Origin: Paenibacillus pini JCM 16418
GTDB taxonomy: Bacteria; Bacillota; Bacilli; Paenibacillales; Paenibacillaceae
Assembly: GCF_000576305.1 (NCBI RefSeq)
Contig: NZ_BAVZ01000002.1
Location: 186,001-250,000 of the forward strand
DNA length: 64,000 nt
Direction: 5' to 3'
The first letter of the stretch is position 1; every line of letters starts with the position of its first letter. This document shows, in pieces, positions 16,498-29,542 of the stretch. The position numbers were made by a program, and so were the translations under genes. The notes below the pieces were generated by a model. It was not told where the DNA came from and made no database searches. It saw only the letters and a list, made by a program, of their open reading frames with translations.

Positions 16498-17394
16498 ATG
16501 TTGAGGGGAAGACCTTTGAACAGTGTCGTATTTAATATCTTCAATTATAGCTTCCTGTTGCTGATCGGCATCATTACGTTATATCCGTTTTTGAATCTCA
16601 TGGCCATATCACTGAATGAGTCGCTAGATACCGTCAAGGGAGGTATTCGAATCTTTCCGAGAGCTTGGACTACAAGCAATTATGAAATCGTTTTCTCGAA
16701 CCCTCAGCTATTATCTGCAGCTATTCGTTCTTTGTTGCGGACGGTAATTGGAACTCTATTATCCGTGTCGATGACAACAATGCTAGCGTATGCACTGAGT
16801 AGACGGGATTACAAGCTTCGCAAAATACTCACGTTGGTCATGGTGATGAGCATGTATGTGAGTGGCGGGCTAATTCCATTCTATATCCTAATCAAGGATT
16901 TACATTTGACCGATACCTTTTTAGTATATATCCTTCCAGGTTTGATTAGTGCCTTCAACGTTCTCATCGTTCGTAGCTACTTCGACCAATTACCTGAAGG
17001 GTTATCTGAATCCGCTAGAATAGATGGTGCAAGTGATTTTCAAATTCTATTCCGCGTACTTGTGCCGATAAGCATGCCGGTTATCGCAACAATTACTTTA
17101 TTTATCTCTGTTGGACATTGGAATTCCTGGTTCGATAATTATTTATATAACACATCACAGAATTTATCACTGCTTCAGTTCGAACTTATGAAAATATTAA
17201 TGCAATCCATTAGTCAAGTTACAGGCAGTGCTTCGTCCACGGGTCATATTGATGCTACGTTAGCTAATACAACGAGCCCAGAATCAATTCGAGCAACGTT
17301 GACGATCATTGTTACGCTGCCGATTCTATTAGTCTATCCATTTCTACAGAAATACTTTGTCAAAGGTATTACCTTGGGAGCCATGAAGGAATAG
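16498..17394 (+). CDS. Carbohydrate ABC transporter permease, YtcP/LplC type
   Basis: Second permease subunit, 298 aa, with about six membrane segments and the EAA-loop signature ESARIDGASDFQILFRVLVPISMP near residues 169-192. ATG 16498 follows AAAGGAGG and lies 12 bp after the first permease, so they are co-transcribed and probably form a heterodimer. The C-terminus KYFVKGITLGAMKE is typical of the family. Confidence 0.93.
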   Translation: MLRGRPLNSVVFNIFNYSFLLLIGIITLYPFLNLMAISLNESLDTVKGGIRIFPRAWTTSNYEIVFSNPQLLSAAIRSLLRTVIGTLLSVSMTTMLAYALSRRDYKLRKILTLVMVMSMYVSGGLIPFYILIKDLHLTDTFLVYILPGLISAFNVLIVRSYFDQLPEGLSESARIDGASDFQILFRVLVPISMPVIATITLFISVGHWNSWFDNYLYNTSQNLSLLQFELMKILMQSISQVTGSASSTGHIDATLANTTSPESIRATLTIIVTLPILLVYPFLQKYFVKGITLGAMKE

Positions 17395-17451
17395 TTATCT
17401 CAAGCCAAACTATTGACATTGAAATAAATAATAAGGGGAAGGGTGTCTAGT

Positions 17452-19128
17452 GTGAAAAAAAAGCTAGGATTATTCATATCGGTATTACTTGTTGTACTCC
17501 TCATTGTAGGGTGCAGTAAGAGTGAGAAAGAGGTTGATCAGAAAGGTACAACAGATACCAAGACCCCAGTATCAACGACCGATGGCAAACCATCTACTTC
17601 AGAAGCGATTACGTTCAAAATCAACACTACAGATCCCAAGGCGAGCTGGGACACACCCATTTCCAAAAAGCTGACAGAAAAAACAGGCGTTTCATTTGAG
17701 TATATCCCTATCATTGGAGGAACTGACTTTGCTCAACAGAAGTATGATTTGTGGCTAGCCTCTGGCGATTACCCGGAAGTTCTGAGCCTACAACCAAGAT
17801 TCCTTGGTAAATATCGTGATGCTGGTGCGCTTATGCCTCTTGAAGACTTGATTGAGCAATATGGTCCGAATATCAAAAAGAAATTTGGGAAGTTCTACAA
17901 CTTGTTAAAAGATACCGATGGACATATCTATTCATTGTACAACGTTCAAACGGCCACAGAAACGCCGGCAAATACACAGGCGAATTTTGCAATTCAATAC
18001 GAGGTGTTGAAGGAAGCAGGATATCCAGAGATTAAAACCTTAGATCAACTTTACGATGTGTTATTTGAGTATTATAAGAAGCATCCGACGATCGATGGTC
18101 AACCAACCATCCCGTTCTCTGGTATTGGCTCTAATTTTGTATATAATAACCCATCTCTTAGTGCAGGAGGACAGCCTGACCATGGGAATTTCATCATCGA
18201 CAGCCAGAATCAAGTACATTTGAACCTCGTCTCAGACAATAGCAAAAAGTACTATCAATTCTTAAATAAGCTTTATGCCGAGCATCTGCTTGATAAAGAA
18301 ATATTCACGCTTACTTACGATACGGCTCCATCCAAAATTGCACAGGGGCGTATCCTAGCTGGATATTATCCGGAGTGGTTCTTATCGGCACCAGAGAGTT
18401 CGATTAAGTCATCAGGAAAACTTAACCGTCAATATGCGAAGCTTCCCATTCTATTCGATGCAAATGTAGAGGATCATTCTAATGCGTTTACACCAACGTG
18501 GTCCAATAACAACTGGGCTATATCAAAGAATAACAAACATCCGGAACGTGTCATTCAATTTATTGATTATTTATTTACAGATGAAGGACAGAAGCTGATC
18601 AGTTGGGGGATAGAAGGCGTCGATTATGAAATCAAGGCTGGGAAACGCTTTAGAAGCGATGAAATCATCCAAAAGATGACCGCCGATCCCGACTATAATT
18701 GGAAGCAAGGGCTTGGGAATAACTATAATCGTTTTTCCTTCGGAAATGGAGCTAAGCTAGATGACGGCGATTATGCAACGCCATTGACCAAAGAATATAT
18801 GATACGTGGATATGATGATGTGACGAAAGAAGTGCTTGCTGCTTATAAGAAAGATACATGGGCCGATTTCTTGCCACCACTTGAATACGTTCCTTCATTT
18901 TTATGGCAAATCCCAGAACCAGAAGGCGCTGCTGCCCTTTCCAAGAGAATTCAGCAAATTTGGGACCGTGAATCACCTAAGCTAGTGATGTCCAAGAATT
19001 TCGACAGTGATTGGGAGAATTACAAGAAATTAATCGAATCTTCTGGACAGAGTGAATTGGAGGCAATGTATACCAAATCATGGAAAGTAGTTGTGGATGA
19101 GTATAACAAAGCCATTGGTCAAAAGTAG
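17452..19128 (+). CDS. Extracellular sugar-binding lipoprotein (LplA/YtcQ type)
   Basis: Solute-binding component that delivers a sugar or oligosaccharide to the two permeases. A signal peptide with lipobox LIVGC (Cys near residue 21) predicts lipid anchoring outside the membrane. The 558-aa mature-type protein has family segments such as LWLASGDYPEVL, AGALMPLEDLIEQYGPNIKK and a C-terminal EDHSNAFTPTWSNNNWAIS block. GTG 17452 is preferred over GTG 17443 because AAGGGTG then has proper spacing and the basic signal start VKKKLG fits. The ligand cannot be read from sequence; the downstream beta-galactosidase suggests a galactoside. Confidence 0.92.
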   Translation: MKKKLGLFISVLLVVLLIVGCSKSEKEVDQKGTTDTKTPVSTTDGKPSTSEAITFKINTTDPKASWDTPISKKLTEKTGVSFEYIPIIGGTDFAQQKYDLWLASGDYPEVLSLQPRFLGKYRDAGALMPLEDLIEQYGPNIKKKFGKFYNLLKDTDGHIYSLYNVQTATETPANTQANFAIQYEVLKEAGYPEIKTLDQLYDVLFEYYKKHPTIDGQPTIPFSGIGSNFVYNNPSLSAGGQPDHGNFIIDSQNQVHLNLVSDNSKKYYQFLNKLYAEHLLDKEIFTLTYDTAPSKIAQGRILAGYYPEWFLSAPESSIKSSGKLNRQYAKLPILFDANVEDHSNAFTPTWSNNNWAISKNNKHPERVIQFIDYLFTDEGQKLISWGIEGVDYEIKAGKRFRSDEIIQKMTADPDYNWKQGLGNNYNRFSFGNGAKLDDGDYATPLTKEYMIRGYDDVTKEVLAAYKKDTWADFLPPLEYVPSFLWQIPEPEGAAALSKRIQQIWDRESPKLVMSKNFDSDWENYKKLIESSGQSELEAMYTKSWKVVVDEYNKAIGQK

Positions 19129-19162
19129 CTTATTAGAGCAATAGAGAATAATTGAAAAAGCG

Positions 19163-19195
19163 GGGGCCGGTATAATCTATTTTCCGGCTCTTTGC
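19163..19195 (+). terminator. Possible terminator after the binding protein
   Basis: GGGGCCGG and CCGGCTC pair with one G-U around a 13-nt AT-rich loop, followed by a short T run. Moderate quality. Confidence 0.45.
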
Positions 19196-19243
19196 ATTAT
19201 AATGATGAAGAGATGCAAAGGAATGGCAGGATGATCAAAAGTT

Positions 19244-21043
19244 ATGAAAATAAGAACTAGTTTCTTTCTGACCACCATGATTGTTGTAGCTCTCTTTTTA
19301 GGTGGTTTAATTTACTATATCTTGAGGTCTTATAATCAGTTCGTATTCGAGAAAATATCGGAAAATGCGGTACATTCCACTTCCCAGTTCACTCAAAATA
19401 TTGATAGTTTATTGCAATCCTATGAAGAGGTCACGGATTTTTTATTTCTAAATGAAGAATTGCAAGCCAAAATGCTTGCGATATATTCTGATTTTGCTGA
19501 TACTCAACAATCCTATGATGAATATTTGAGTCCTTTTACCAAATCAATCACGGGCTCTAGAAATATGTTTCGAATGACATTCTTCACTGAGAATGCAACC
19601 TATCAATTTCCCAATGTGAAATTGATTAATGATGATATTAAACACACATCCTGGTATCAATTGATGATTAATCGCAAATTAAATAATTATTGGTCTTACG
19701 AAGGAGAGGATGAGTATTATCATCTGAATTTTCTGAGATTGACACAAAGATTGAATAAATATAAGACGGATGCCCATTTGTTCGTGTCGTTAGATATCGA
19801 TATGCAAACGATATCTAATTTAATTGCAAAAGAGAGTAAGAGAACGCGATTTATCATTTTTCTGGCAGATGGGACTGCGATCATGGACAGCTTTCGGCCT
19901 AATGTCGTAGGAAAGAAACTACAGGACTATCCATTTCTTCATGATAACCAACTGGCTGAAGCCGAAAGCCGAATTTCTCTGATTGACGATCAATCTTATC
20001 TTATTACCTTTCAAACGATTCAGTCGCGATATAGCGTTAAAGGCATGAGTGTAGTTTCACTGACTCCCTTGGACGAGCTTGGGATTAAGGTGGATGAAAT
20101 GCGTAGATTTACGTTTGTTCTATTTAGTGTCTTTCTCCTTCTGTTCGCGGTGATCATCTTCAGCATATCCTATGGATTTACAAAGCGATTGAGCATACTA
20201 ACGGACAAGATGAAACAAATGAATCTTGATAATCTCCAGATCCTGACGTCCGTGAAGGGAAAAGATGAAGCTAGCATTCTGACAATAGCGTATAACCGTA
20301 TGGTAAGGCGTATGGAACGGCTCATTCATGAAGGATACGAGATGGTTATTCAAAAAAAGGAATTGGAGCTGAAGACAAAAGAAAGCGAGCTTTATGCATT
20401 GCAAACCCAGATTCATCCACATTACTTATATAATATTCTGAATGCGATACGCGGGAACCTGCTGGAGAACGGGGATCGGGAAAATGCCAGAATGGTGATG
20501 CTGCTTGCCAAATCATTTCGCCATCTATTAGGGAAAAGCGGACAAATGATCCCTCTAGCTGATGAAATTGAGATTGTGGATACCTATTTAAACATACAAC
20601 GCTTCCGTTTTGGTGAAAGAATGGCCAGCGACATTAGAATACCGGAGAATCTCATGGATATGAAGGTACCAAAGCTGATTTTACAAACACTTGTAGAGAA
20701 TGCCGTCGTACATGGAGTAGAAAAATACGAGCAAAAAACGAATATTTCGATCAACGCACGAATCATGGATGAGTACAACTATCATTTGATCGTTCAGAAT
20801 GATGGCCCTTGTATTCCTAAGGAACGTCTGGAACAAATTAAGGCGATATTGAATCAAGGAACAGACATGCATGATTCAAAGCATATAGGAGTTCGAAATG
20901 TCCAAGACCGCATTCAAAAAATATTTGGGCCGGAGTATGGGCTGCAAATCGACAGTTCGGAAGACAAAGGTACAGTGGTGACCGTATGCTTACCGTACGC
21001 TATGAGAGGAGGAGTCTCCGATGCATCAGGTATTGTTGATTGA
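19244..21043 (+). CDS. YesM-family sensor histidine kinase
   Basis: Membrane sensor of carbohydrate-linked two-component systems. Of 599 residues, a membrane helix lies at about 7-29, an extracellular sensing region extends to about 287, a second helix lies near 288-312, then HAMP, the His_kinase domain with the phosphorylated His near 391 in QTQIHPHYLYNIL, and the ATPase N box LVENAVVHGVE with GVRNVQDRI. The gene overlaps the following response regulator by 23 bases. Position directly after the transporter suggests it senses the transported sugar or its lipoprotein. The ribosome site before ATG 19244 is weak. Confidence 0.92.
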   Translation: MKIRTSFFLTTMIVVALFLGGLIYYILRSYNQFVFEKISENAVHSTSQFTQNIDSLLQSYEEVTDFLFLNEELQAKMLAIYSDFADTQQSYDEYLSPFTKSITGSRNMFRMTFFTENATYQFPNVKLINDDIKHTSWYQLMINRKLNNYWSYEGEDEYYHLNFLRLTQRLNKYKTDAHLFVSLDIDMQTISNLIAKESKRTRFIIFLADGTAIMDSFRPNVVGKKLQDYPFLHDNQLAEAESRISLIDDQSYLITFQTIQSRYSVKGMSVVSLTPLDELGIKVDEMRRFTFVLFSVFLLLFAVIIFSISYGFTKRLSILTDKMKQMNLDNLQILTSVKGKDEASILTIAYNRMVRRMERLIHEGYEMVIQKKELELKTKESELYALQTQIHPHYLYNILNAIRGNLLENGDRENARMVMLLAKSFRHLLGKSGQMIPLADEIEIVDTYLNIQRFRFGERMASDIRIPENLMDMKVPKLILQTLVENAVVHGVEKYEQKTNISINARIMDEYNYHLIVQNDGPCIPKERLEQIKAILNQGTDMHDSKHIGVRNVQDRIQKIFGPEYGLQIDSSEDKGTVVTVCLPYAMRGGVSDASGIVD

Positions 21044-22589
21044 TGACGAACCAGGAGCCATAAAGACGCTGAAGTATTTATTGGATTGGAACGAGTATGG
21101 CTTTCAGATAGCGGGAGAGGCAGCAAATGGCAAGCAAGCTTTAGAGCTTTTGAACTCGAAAGATTTCTCTTTAGTGATCAGCGATATTAAAATGCCTGTG
21201 ATGGATGGGTTGGAACTGGTTAAGGAAATCAGAAAATTCTCCCGAATTCCTATCATTATGATGAGTGGATATGCAGAATTTGAATATGTAAAAAAATGCC
21301 TCGAATACGGTGTGAAGGATTATTTGTTAAAGCCTGTAGATGAGAATGAATTTTTGCCGCTTTTTCAAAATATTAAATTGGAAATTGAGCGGCTGCAATG
21401 GATTGACAAACAGCTGTATCACGGTATGCAAGCCATGCGAGATCAAATCTTGAAAAAGTGGACACATGGATGGATTCATGCAGAAGACGTCGTTGAACAT
21501 TTTCCTTTGGTGGGTATGTCGGGCTCTCCTAATAGTGCATTCTGTGTATTAAAAGTACATATGGAATTTATGGATTCCCTCGACATTCGGTTAATGGAAT
21601 CAGATGTTTTGTTGAAGCGATTTGCGGTACGGAATATTATCGAGGATGTTATTGGTGAACAAGGTTATGCATTTGAGGAAAATCATGATCATGTGGGTGT
21701 GTTGCTAATAGGACAACGGGATGGATTATCTGAAGAGTACGTGAGAGCCCAAGCTGAACAAATGCGGGAATCCATAGGTCAATTCGCAAAGGTGCCCGTA
21801 ACAATCGGTGTCGGCAGTATTGTGCATACTTTACAGAATGTAGTTGAATCGTTTCATAGAGCAGATAAAATGCTGGACATGCGGTTTCTGTTTGGTAAGA
21901 ATAGTGTTCTATCGGAAGAGGCAGCAAAGCGTCCTGACTTGGAGGATTCGGTCACGAAACGCGACATTTCACATATCATTGACGCGCTAAAATGGAATGA
22001 CACGATGGAGGCCAGTCAACGATTAGAGGATCGTTGGAGACTACTGATTCGCTGCCATTCCGAAGAATCTATGAAAGCGGTAGCACTTGAAATGTTCGTA
22101 GATTTGTACCGTGTTGTGAAAGAAAGTGTTTATAGCCTCAATCATGTATTTGCCACGCCATTACAAGATTTCACAATGATTATGGAAGCCAAGACAATGG
22201 AGGATTTGTTTCTGCTGGTAGAGGAGAGATGTCTACTTGTTGCGGACCACCTAAATAACAGAAAGCAGCCGCAAGCATCACAAACGATAGGAACAGTTAA
22301 GAAGCTAGCACAAGAGCAATTCGCACAGCAAATCTGCTTGAAACATATTGCTGAGCAAGTGTATATGAATCCGACTTATTTGGGAAGGCTTTTTAAATCG
22401 GAAGAGGGTATATCATTTAATGAATATTTAATGAAAGTCAGAATGGAGAAGGCAAAGACATATCTGCGAAATACCAGCCATAAAATTTACAGCATCGCAC
22501 TTGAGGTGGGGTATACGGATGTAGATTGGTTTTGCAAGAAGTTTAAACAGTATACCGGAGTCAGCGCTGGAGAGTTTCGGTCCTCATAA
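21021..22589 (+). CDS. YesN-family response regulator with AraC DNA-binding domain
   Basis: Partner of the kinase before it. The 522-aa protein has a receiver domain (D8-D9, phosphoacceptor D55 in VISDIKMPVMDG, Lys near 105 in LLKPVDE), a long middle region, and a C-terminal AraC double helix-turn-helix (HIAEQVYMNPTYLGRLFKSEEG; IALEVGYTDVDWFCKKFKQYTGVS). ATG 21021 follows GAGAGGAGGAG and lies inside the end of the kinase gene. It probably activates the upstream transporter genes, perhaps also lacZ. Confidence 0.93.
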   Translation: MHQVLLIDDEPGAIKTLKYLLDWNEYGFQIAGEAANGKQALELLNSKDFSLVISDIKMPVMDGLELVKEIRKFSRIPIIMMSGYAEFEYVKKCLEYGVKDYLLKPVDENEFLPLFQNIKLEIERLQWIDKQLYHGMQAMRDQILKKWTHGWIHAEDVVEHFPLVGMSGSPNSAFCVLKVHMEFMDSLDIRLMESDVLLKRFAVRNIIEDVIGEQGYAFEENHDHVGVLLIGQRDGLSEEYVRAQAEQMRESIGQFAKVPVTIGVGSIVHTLQNVVESFHRADKMLDMRFLFGKNSVLSEEAAKRPDLEDSVTKRDISHIIDALKWNDTMEASQRLEDRWRLLIRCHSEESMKAVALEMFVDLYRVVKESVYSLNHVFATPLQDFTMIMEAKTMEDLFLLVEERCLLVADHLNNRKQPQASQTIGTVKKLAQEQFAQQICLKHIAEQVYMNPTYLGRLFKSEEGISFNEYLMKVRMEKAKTYLRNTSHKIYSIALEVGYTDVDWFCKKFKQYTGVSAGEFRSS

Positions 22590-22622
22590 TATCACCGATA
22601 GTGGACGATAGATTTAAATGAT

Positions 22623-22654
22623 AAAGAGCACGCAATGATTGCGCGCTCTTTTTT
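22623..22654. terminator. Terminator between convergent yesN-like and lacZ genes
   Basis: AAAGAGCACGCAAT pairs with ATTGCGCGCTCTTT (one mismatch), flanked by A residues on the left and six T on the right, so it can serve both strands. Confidence 0.8.
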
Positions 22655-22672
22655 CTATATCCTTAACTGCCC

Positions 22673-25794
<3,122 letters not shown>

Positions 25795-25824
25795 CCTTAC
25801 AGCTCCTTCTTATATAATGTTCTT

Positions 25825-25850
25825 ATATTGTCAGTATAGATTCTCAATAT
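25825..25850. promoter_or_regulatory. Inverted repeat in the lacZ-araC divergent region
   Basis: ATATTG at 25825-25830 and CAATAT at 25845-25850 are exact inverted arms 14 nt apart, midway between two divergent starts. Candidate operator; no binding protein is proven and the arms are short. Confidence 0.3.
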
Positions 25851-25909
25851 GACTAAAGAAATAAAGGATATTATTTATTTCTATTAAAATATGAAACGAG
25901 GAATAGGTT

Positions 25910-26734
25910 TTGAAGAGTAAGATCATTTTCGGGCGAATTGATGAGATCTGCCCGTTACCTGTCTATATGACGACCGTAGGATTCTGGGAACATCAAGAAG
26001 AGACGATTCGAGTGTCAGGCTTTCCGGACTATCAAATCCATCAAGTACTCGAAGGCAAGGGCGAGCTGCTGATTAACGACAATCTTTATATTGTCGGGCC
26101 AGGTGATGTTTTTTTTCTGTTTCCTGGTGTCCCTCATCGTTATTCTCCTCTAAGTACGCAGTGGAAGGTGGCATGGGTTTCTTTTAATGGAAGGGAGGCA
26201 AGTCATCTACTCTCTTTTGCAAGAGTGAACGGATCCGGAATTAGTCGATTAAAGGATGGTTCTATGATGGAATCATTGAAGCAATTGCTTACTCACAGCG
26301 GCGAAGACGAAGGTGACACAGAGCTTGAGCTTAAAAGGGCGAAACTCATGTATTCGCTCCTGCTTGACCTTAGAGGAATGCTTGCTATACCTTCGGGTCA
26401 TAACGCCGACGAAGAACGTTTGAAGCCTGTATTAAGGTATATTCAACACAATCTGCATAGAAATTTACAGTTAAACGAACTTGCAGAAGCGGCTACAATG
26501 TCATCGCAGTATGTATGTCGTCTTTTCAGAAAGACGCTCGGAATGAGACCGATGGCTTATGTCAATCAAGAGCGGATTAACTTGAGTAAGAAAATGATGT
26601 TCGACGAAAGGGGAAAGAAGTTATATGAAGTTGCGCAGGCTGTAGGATTTGAGAACCCTAGTTATTTCAGCGCAGTATTTAAACGATATACGGGCTTGAG
26701 TCCTGAGGAATTCAAGAAGCTTCATGGTCTATAA
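25910..26734 (+). CDS. AraC-family transcriptional regulator with cupin sensor
   Basis: A 274-aa regulator: an N-terminal cupin-like sugar-binding domain (EGKGELLINDNLYIVGPGD and FLFPGVPHRYSP, residues about 45-85) and a C-terminal AraC domain (LNELAEAATMSSQYVCRLFRKTLG; EVAQAVGFENPSYFSAVFKRYTGLSPEEF). TTG 25910 follows GAGGAATAGG. It is divergent from lacZ and probably controls it in response to a sugar. The second AraC-type regulator in this cluster. Confidence 0.9.
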   Translation: MKSKIIFGRIDEICPLPVYMTTVGFWEHQEETIRVSGFPDYQIHQVLEGKGELLINDNLYIVGPGDVFFLFPGVPHRYSPLSTQWKVAWVSFNGREASHLLSFARVNGSGISRLKDGSMMESLKQLLTHSGEDEGDTELELKRAKLMYSLLLDLRGMLAIPSGHNADEERLKPVLRYIQHNLHRNLQLNELAEAATMSSQYVCRLFRKTLGMRPMAYVNQERINLSKKMMFDERGKKLYEVAQAVGFENPSYFSAVFKRYTGLSPEEFKKLHGL

Positions 26735-26779
26735 GATGAATTTGACATTTACACCATATTATAGTTTGATTGATACATA

Positions 26780-26795
26780 TTGTAAGCGTTATCAT
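26780..26795 (+). promoter_or_regulatory. CcpA-type cre site upstream of the SDR gene
   Basis: TTGTAAGCGTTATCAT matches the Bacillus catabolite-responsive consensus WTGNAARCGNWWWCAW at every position. It lies 45 bp before the SDR start, which suggests carbon catabolite control of that gene. Confidence 0.55.
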
Positions 26796-26839
26796 ATAAA
26801 GATTTATGCTCATTAAATATGTTATGGAGGTGGGCTTAC

Positions 26840-27655
26840 ATGAGTACATACGGCGCGAACCAACATAAGAAGGCACTAGTGACTGGAGGCAGCCGGGGAA
26901 TAGGGCGAGGTATTGCACTGGCTTTAGCTGAGGCGGGATATGAAATTACGATTACTCATTACAATGATGATGATTTAGCGGAACAGACCTCGAAACAAAT
27001 CACTGCTTTATCTGGATTAAAATGCACAGTACTCGCGGGTGATTTGCGAGATGCGGCCGCAGCTGATCTCACCGTTGAAGCAGCATTTGAAGCCATGGGT
27101 AGTATTGATGTACTGATTAATAATGCTGGAATTGGCCTCTATTCCTCGGTGACGAATCTTCCGCTTGAGCATCTTGATCATACGATGCAGCTTAATTTCA
27201 GAGCCCCCATGTTACTCATGCGTGAGGTCTCGAAGTATATGATTGAAGCTGGAAAAGGCGGAAGTATTATCAATATTGCGTCAACCCATGCAGAGCGAGC
27301 TTATCCCGGAGATGCCGTGTACGGAGGATTGAAGGCAGCTCTGAAACGTGCAACAGAATCGGTTGCACTCGATTTAGCACCCTATGGGATCAGAGTAAAT
27401 TGTATTTCCCCTGGGGGAATTTTGGTTCGAGATAGGGAACCCCACCATGACCAGTTTGGAGCTACCGTTCCACTGGGGCGGATTGGGATTCCTGAGGATA
27501 TAGGGCGAGCTGCACTTTGGCTGGTATCCGAACATGCATCCTATGTTACTGGAATTAATTTGCGCGTCGATGGGGGGCTGATTCTCCCGGGAATGCCTGA
27601 AGATGGTAAGAGCTCGTGGGGATCGCCTGATTTTCTAAATGCTCAAGTCAAATAA
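26840..27655 (+). CDS. SDR-family oxidoreductase
   Basis: NAD(P)-dependent classical short-chain dehydrogenase, 271 aa. It shows the cofactor motif TGGSRGIG (near residue 14), DVLINNAGIG, and the catalytic set IINIAS and YGGLK. The C-terminal VTGINLRVDGG is typical. ATG 26840 with GGAGGTG upstream is preferred over 26819. Substrate unknown; family members include glucose 1-dehydrogenase and 3-oxoacyl reductases. It follows the AraC gene but has its own upstream region with a cre site, so it is likely a sugar-linked enzyme. Confidence 0.85.
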   Translation: MSTYGANQHKKALVTGGSRGIGRGIALALAEAGYEITITHYNDDDLAEQTSKQITALSGLKCTVLAGDLRDAAAADLTVEAAFEAMGSIDVLINNAGIGLYSSVTNLPLEHLDHTMQLNFRAPMLLMREVSKYMIEAGKGGSIINIASTHAERAYPGDAVYGGLKAALKRATESVALDLAPYGIRVNCISPGGILVRDREPHHDQFGATVPLGRIGIPEDIGRAALWLVSEHASYVTGINLRVDGGLILPGMPEDGKSSWGSPDFLNAQVK

Positions 27656-27663
27656 AAACAATA

Positions 27664-27707
27664 AATAAGAGGCAGCCTTCGGATATTCCGAACGGTTGCC
27701 TCTTATT
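27664..27707. terminator. Bidirectional terminator
   Basis: AATAAGAGGCA (27664-27674) and TGCCTCTTATT (27697-27707) pair exactly, with further pairing inside (CC and CGG with CCG and GG). It separates two convergent genes. Confidence 0.8.
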
Positions 27708-27728
27708 CATTAGCTATTAATCGTTGTC

Positions 27729-28079
27729 TTACTGCGCGATCAGATCGGAATTGCCCGAAGGCATGAGCTTCTTAACATGCTCTAGGATGCGTTTAGATAC
27801 GCTAATCGTCCGAGGATAGGCGAATTCATCACGGAAATGAAGTACATTTCCTTCAATTCCCCGAATACGGCTTACATTAACGTAGAGGTTGGAAGCGGCA
27901 CGTACAAAATTCGGTTGAGAGAGGAGATTAGTTTGTTCGGCGGTGGACAATCTCTTTTTAATAATATAGTTCCTACCGTGAAAAATAATCTGACCTTGTG
28001 TACCCACTTTGAAGAAAAAGGCATCGTTGACAGGATCGAAATTCTGATACTCGTTCATTACTTGATTGGATTGATTCAT
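27729..28079 (-). CDS. LytTR-like DNA-binding protein, small stand-alone form
   Basis: A 116-aa protein whose C-terminal part resembles a LytTR domain: NFVRAASNLYVNVSRIRGIEGNVLHF followed by ISVSKRILEHVKKLM. LytTR domains bind DNA through beta strands and are usually fused to receivers; here no receiver or membrane part is present, only about 30 extra N-terminal residues. Small LytTR-only regulators exist in Firmicutes. No target is evident. It is convergent with the SDR gene and shares its terminator. The start ATG is preceded by AAGGGGGCTTTTGTAAG on the - strand. Confidence 0.6.
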   Translation of the reverse strand: MNQSNQVMNEYQNFDPVNDAFFFKVGTQGQIIFHGRNYIIKKRLSTAEQTNLLSQPNFVRAASNLYVNVSRIRGIEGNVLHFRDEFAYPRTISVSKRILEHVKKLMPSGNSDLIAQ

Positions 28080-28276
28080 CTTACAAAAGCCCCCTTTAGA
28101 AGATGATTATTGTTAGCGCTTTCATTCTATCATATAAAGCTTCATTTTTTAAGTATTTTTTTGTGAACTTTATTATTATTTTTGGGAACTTGGACAAAAA
28201 GAATCCCAAAACTTCCCTTTGCGCAATACAGAAGGTGAGTTCTGGGACTTTTATTCGTCTGAAGTTTGGTATGCAA

Positions 28277-29350
28277 TTAAGAATTTTCAAGAATTGTATT
28301 GAGCGTTGTACGATCCAGTCCTTTAACAAGCTTAGTCAATAATTCTTTTGCAGCGTCATAATCGTCTGTATGCATGATTGAGGAAGAAGTGTGAATGTAA
28401 CGGGAGCAGATTCCAATTACGGTTGAAGGTACGCCGATACCACTTAAATGAACTTGGCCAGCATCGGTTCCACCTTGCGAGACGAAATACTGATATTTGA
28501 TCTTATGTGTATCTGCCGTATCCTGTACATATTCTACCAAACCACGATGAGTTAGCATCGACGGATCAAAAATTCGCAGCAATGCCCCTTGTCCAATATG
28601 ACCGAAGGAGCTCTTGTCGCCCGTCATATCATTCGCAGCACTTGCATCGAGGGCGAAGAAAATATCAGGCTGAATCATATTGGCTGATGTACGTGCGCCG
28701 CGCAGACCCAATTCTTCTTGAACGGTGCAACCGCAATATACAGTGTTCGGGAGTTTTTCTTGATGAAGAGCTTCCATAAGTTCAATGGCAAGACCAACAC
28801 CATAGCGATTGTCCCATGCTTTCGCCATGATTTTCTTCGGATTAGCTAGTGGAGTAAAATCACAGATCGGTACAACTTGCAGACCTGGACGGATTCCAAA
28901 AGATTCAGCCTCGGCACGGTCATCAGCACCGATGTCGATGTACATGGATTTCATATCAACAGGTTTATTCCGCTGAGATTCATCTAGCAGATGTGTTGGA
29001 ATGGATCCCACAACTCCAGTAATAGGGCCACTCGCTGTAATAATTTGCAGACGTTGTGCTAATACAGCTTGACTCCACCATCCGCCGAGCGGCTGGAAGC
29101 GAATCATTCCTGTATCCGTAATGCCTGTTACGATAAATCCTACTTCGTCAAAATGTCCAGCTACCATAACTTTTGGGCCATTCTCATCACCGCGCAGAAC
29201 GCCAAATAAACTACCTAGTCGGTCCTGAACGAATTCATTCGTATATGGGGAGATTGCGTCTTTAACGTAAGCACGCAGTTCTCTTTCAAACCCTGATGCA
29301 GCAGGGAACTCCGTAAGTTTTTTGAACATATCCATTGTTTTTTGATTCAT
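28277..29350 (-). CDS. M42-family metallopeptidase (cellulase M/glutamyl aminopeptidase type)
   Basis: Cytoplasmic dinuclear-metal aminopeptidase, 357 aa. Metal-site motifs are visible: [12 protein letters not shown] (His-Asp), [10 protein letters not shown] (Asp), [10 protein letters not shown] (Glu-Glu), FALDAS (Asp) and the C-terminal [14 protein letters not shown] (His). The [10 protein letters not shown] start is typical of the family. ATG at 29350 is preferred to the upstream 29386 because GGAG precedes it and the extra residues look non-conserved. The gene was historically labelled endoglucanase in some genomes; a peptidase is far more likely. Confidence 0.9.
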   Translation of the reverse strand: MNQKTMDMFKKLTEFPAASGFERELRAYVKDAISPYTNEFVQDRLGSLFGVLRGDENGPKVMVAGHFDEVGFIVTGITDTGMIRFQPLGGWWSQAVLAQRLQIITASGPITGVVGSIPTHLLDESQRNKPVDMKSMYIDIGADDRAEAESFGIRPGLQVVPICDFTPLANPKKIMAKAWDNRYGVGLAIELMEALHQEKLPNTVYCGCTVQEELGLRGARTSANMIQPDIFFALDASAANDMTGDKSSFGHIGQGALLRIFDPSMLTHRGLVEYVQDTADTHKIKYQYFVSQGGTDAGQVHLSGIGVPSTVIGICSRYIHTSSSIMHTDDYDAAKELLTKLVKGLDRTTLNTILENS

Positions 29351-29542
29351 ATTTAAGATCTCCTTTTCCTTTATGCTGTTTCTCATTATGCATTATGTAG
29401 AGCTTAAGACTAGTATGAACGCAGTTTTTGCGATTGTCCATGTCTTACTCCATCGTTGGAGGCACATCCGCACATTCTTGATACCCCAGAATAAAATAAC
29501 AATGGACGAACGCCTCGCAAGTGGCAGGAAGGGAGAACAACG

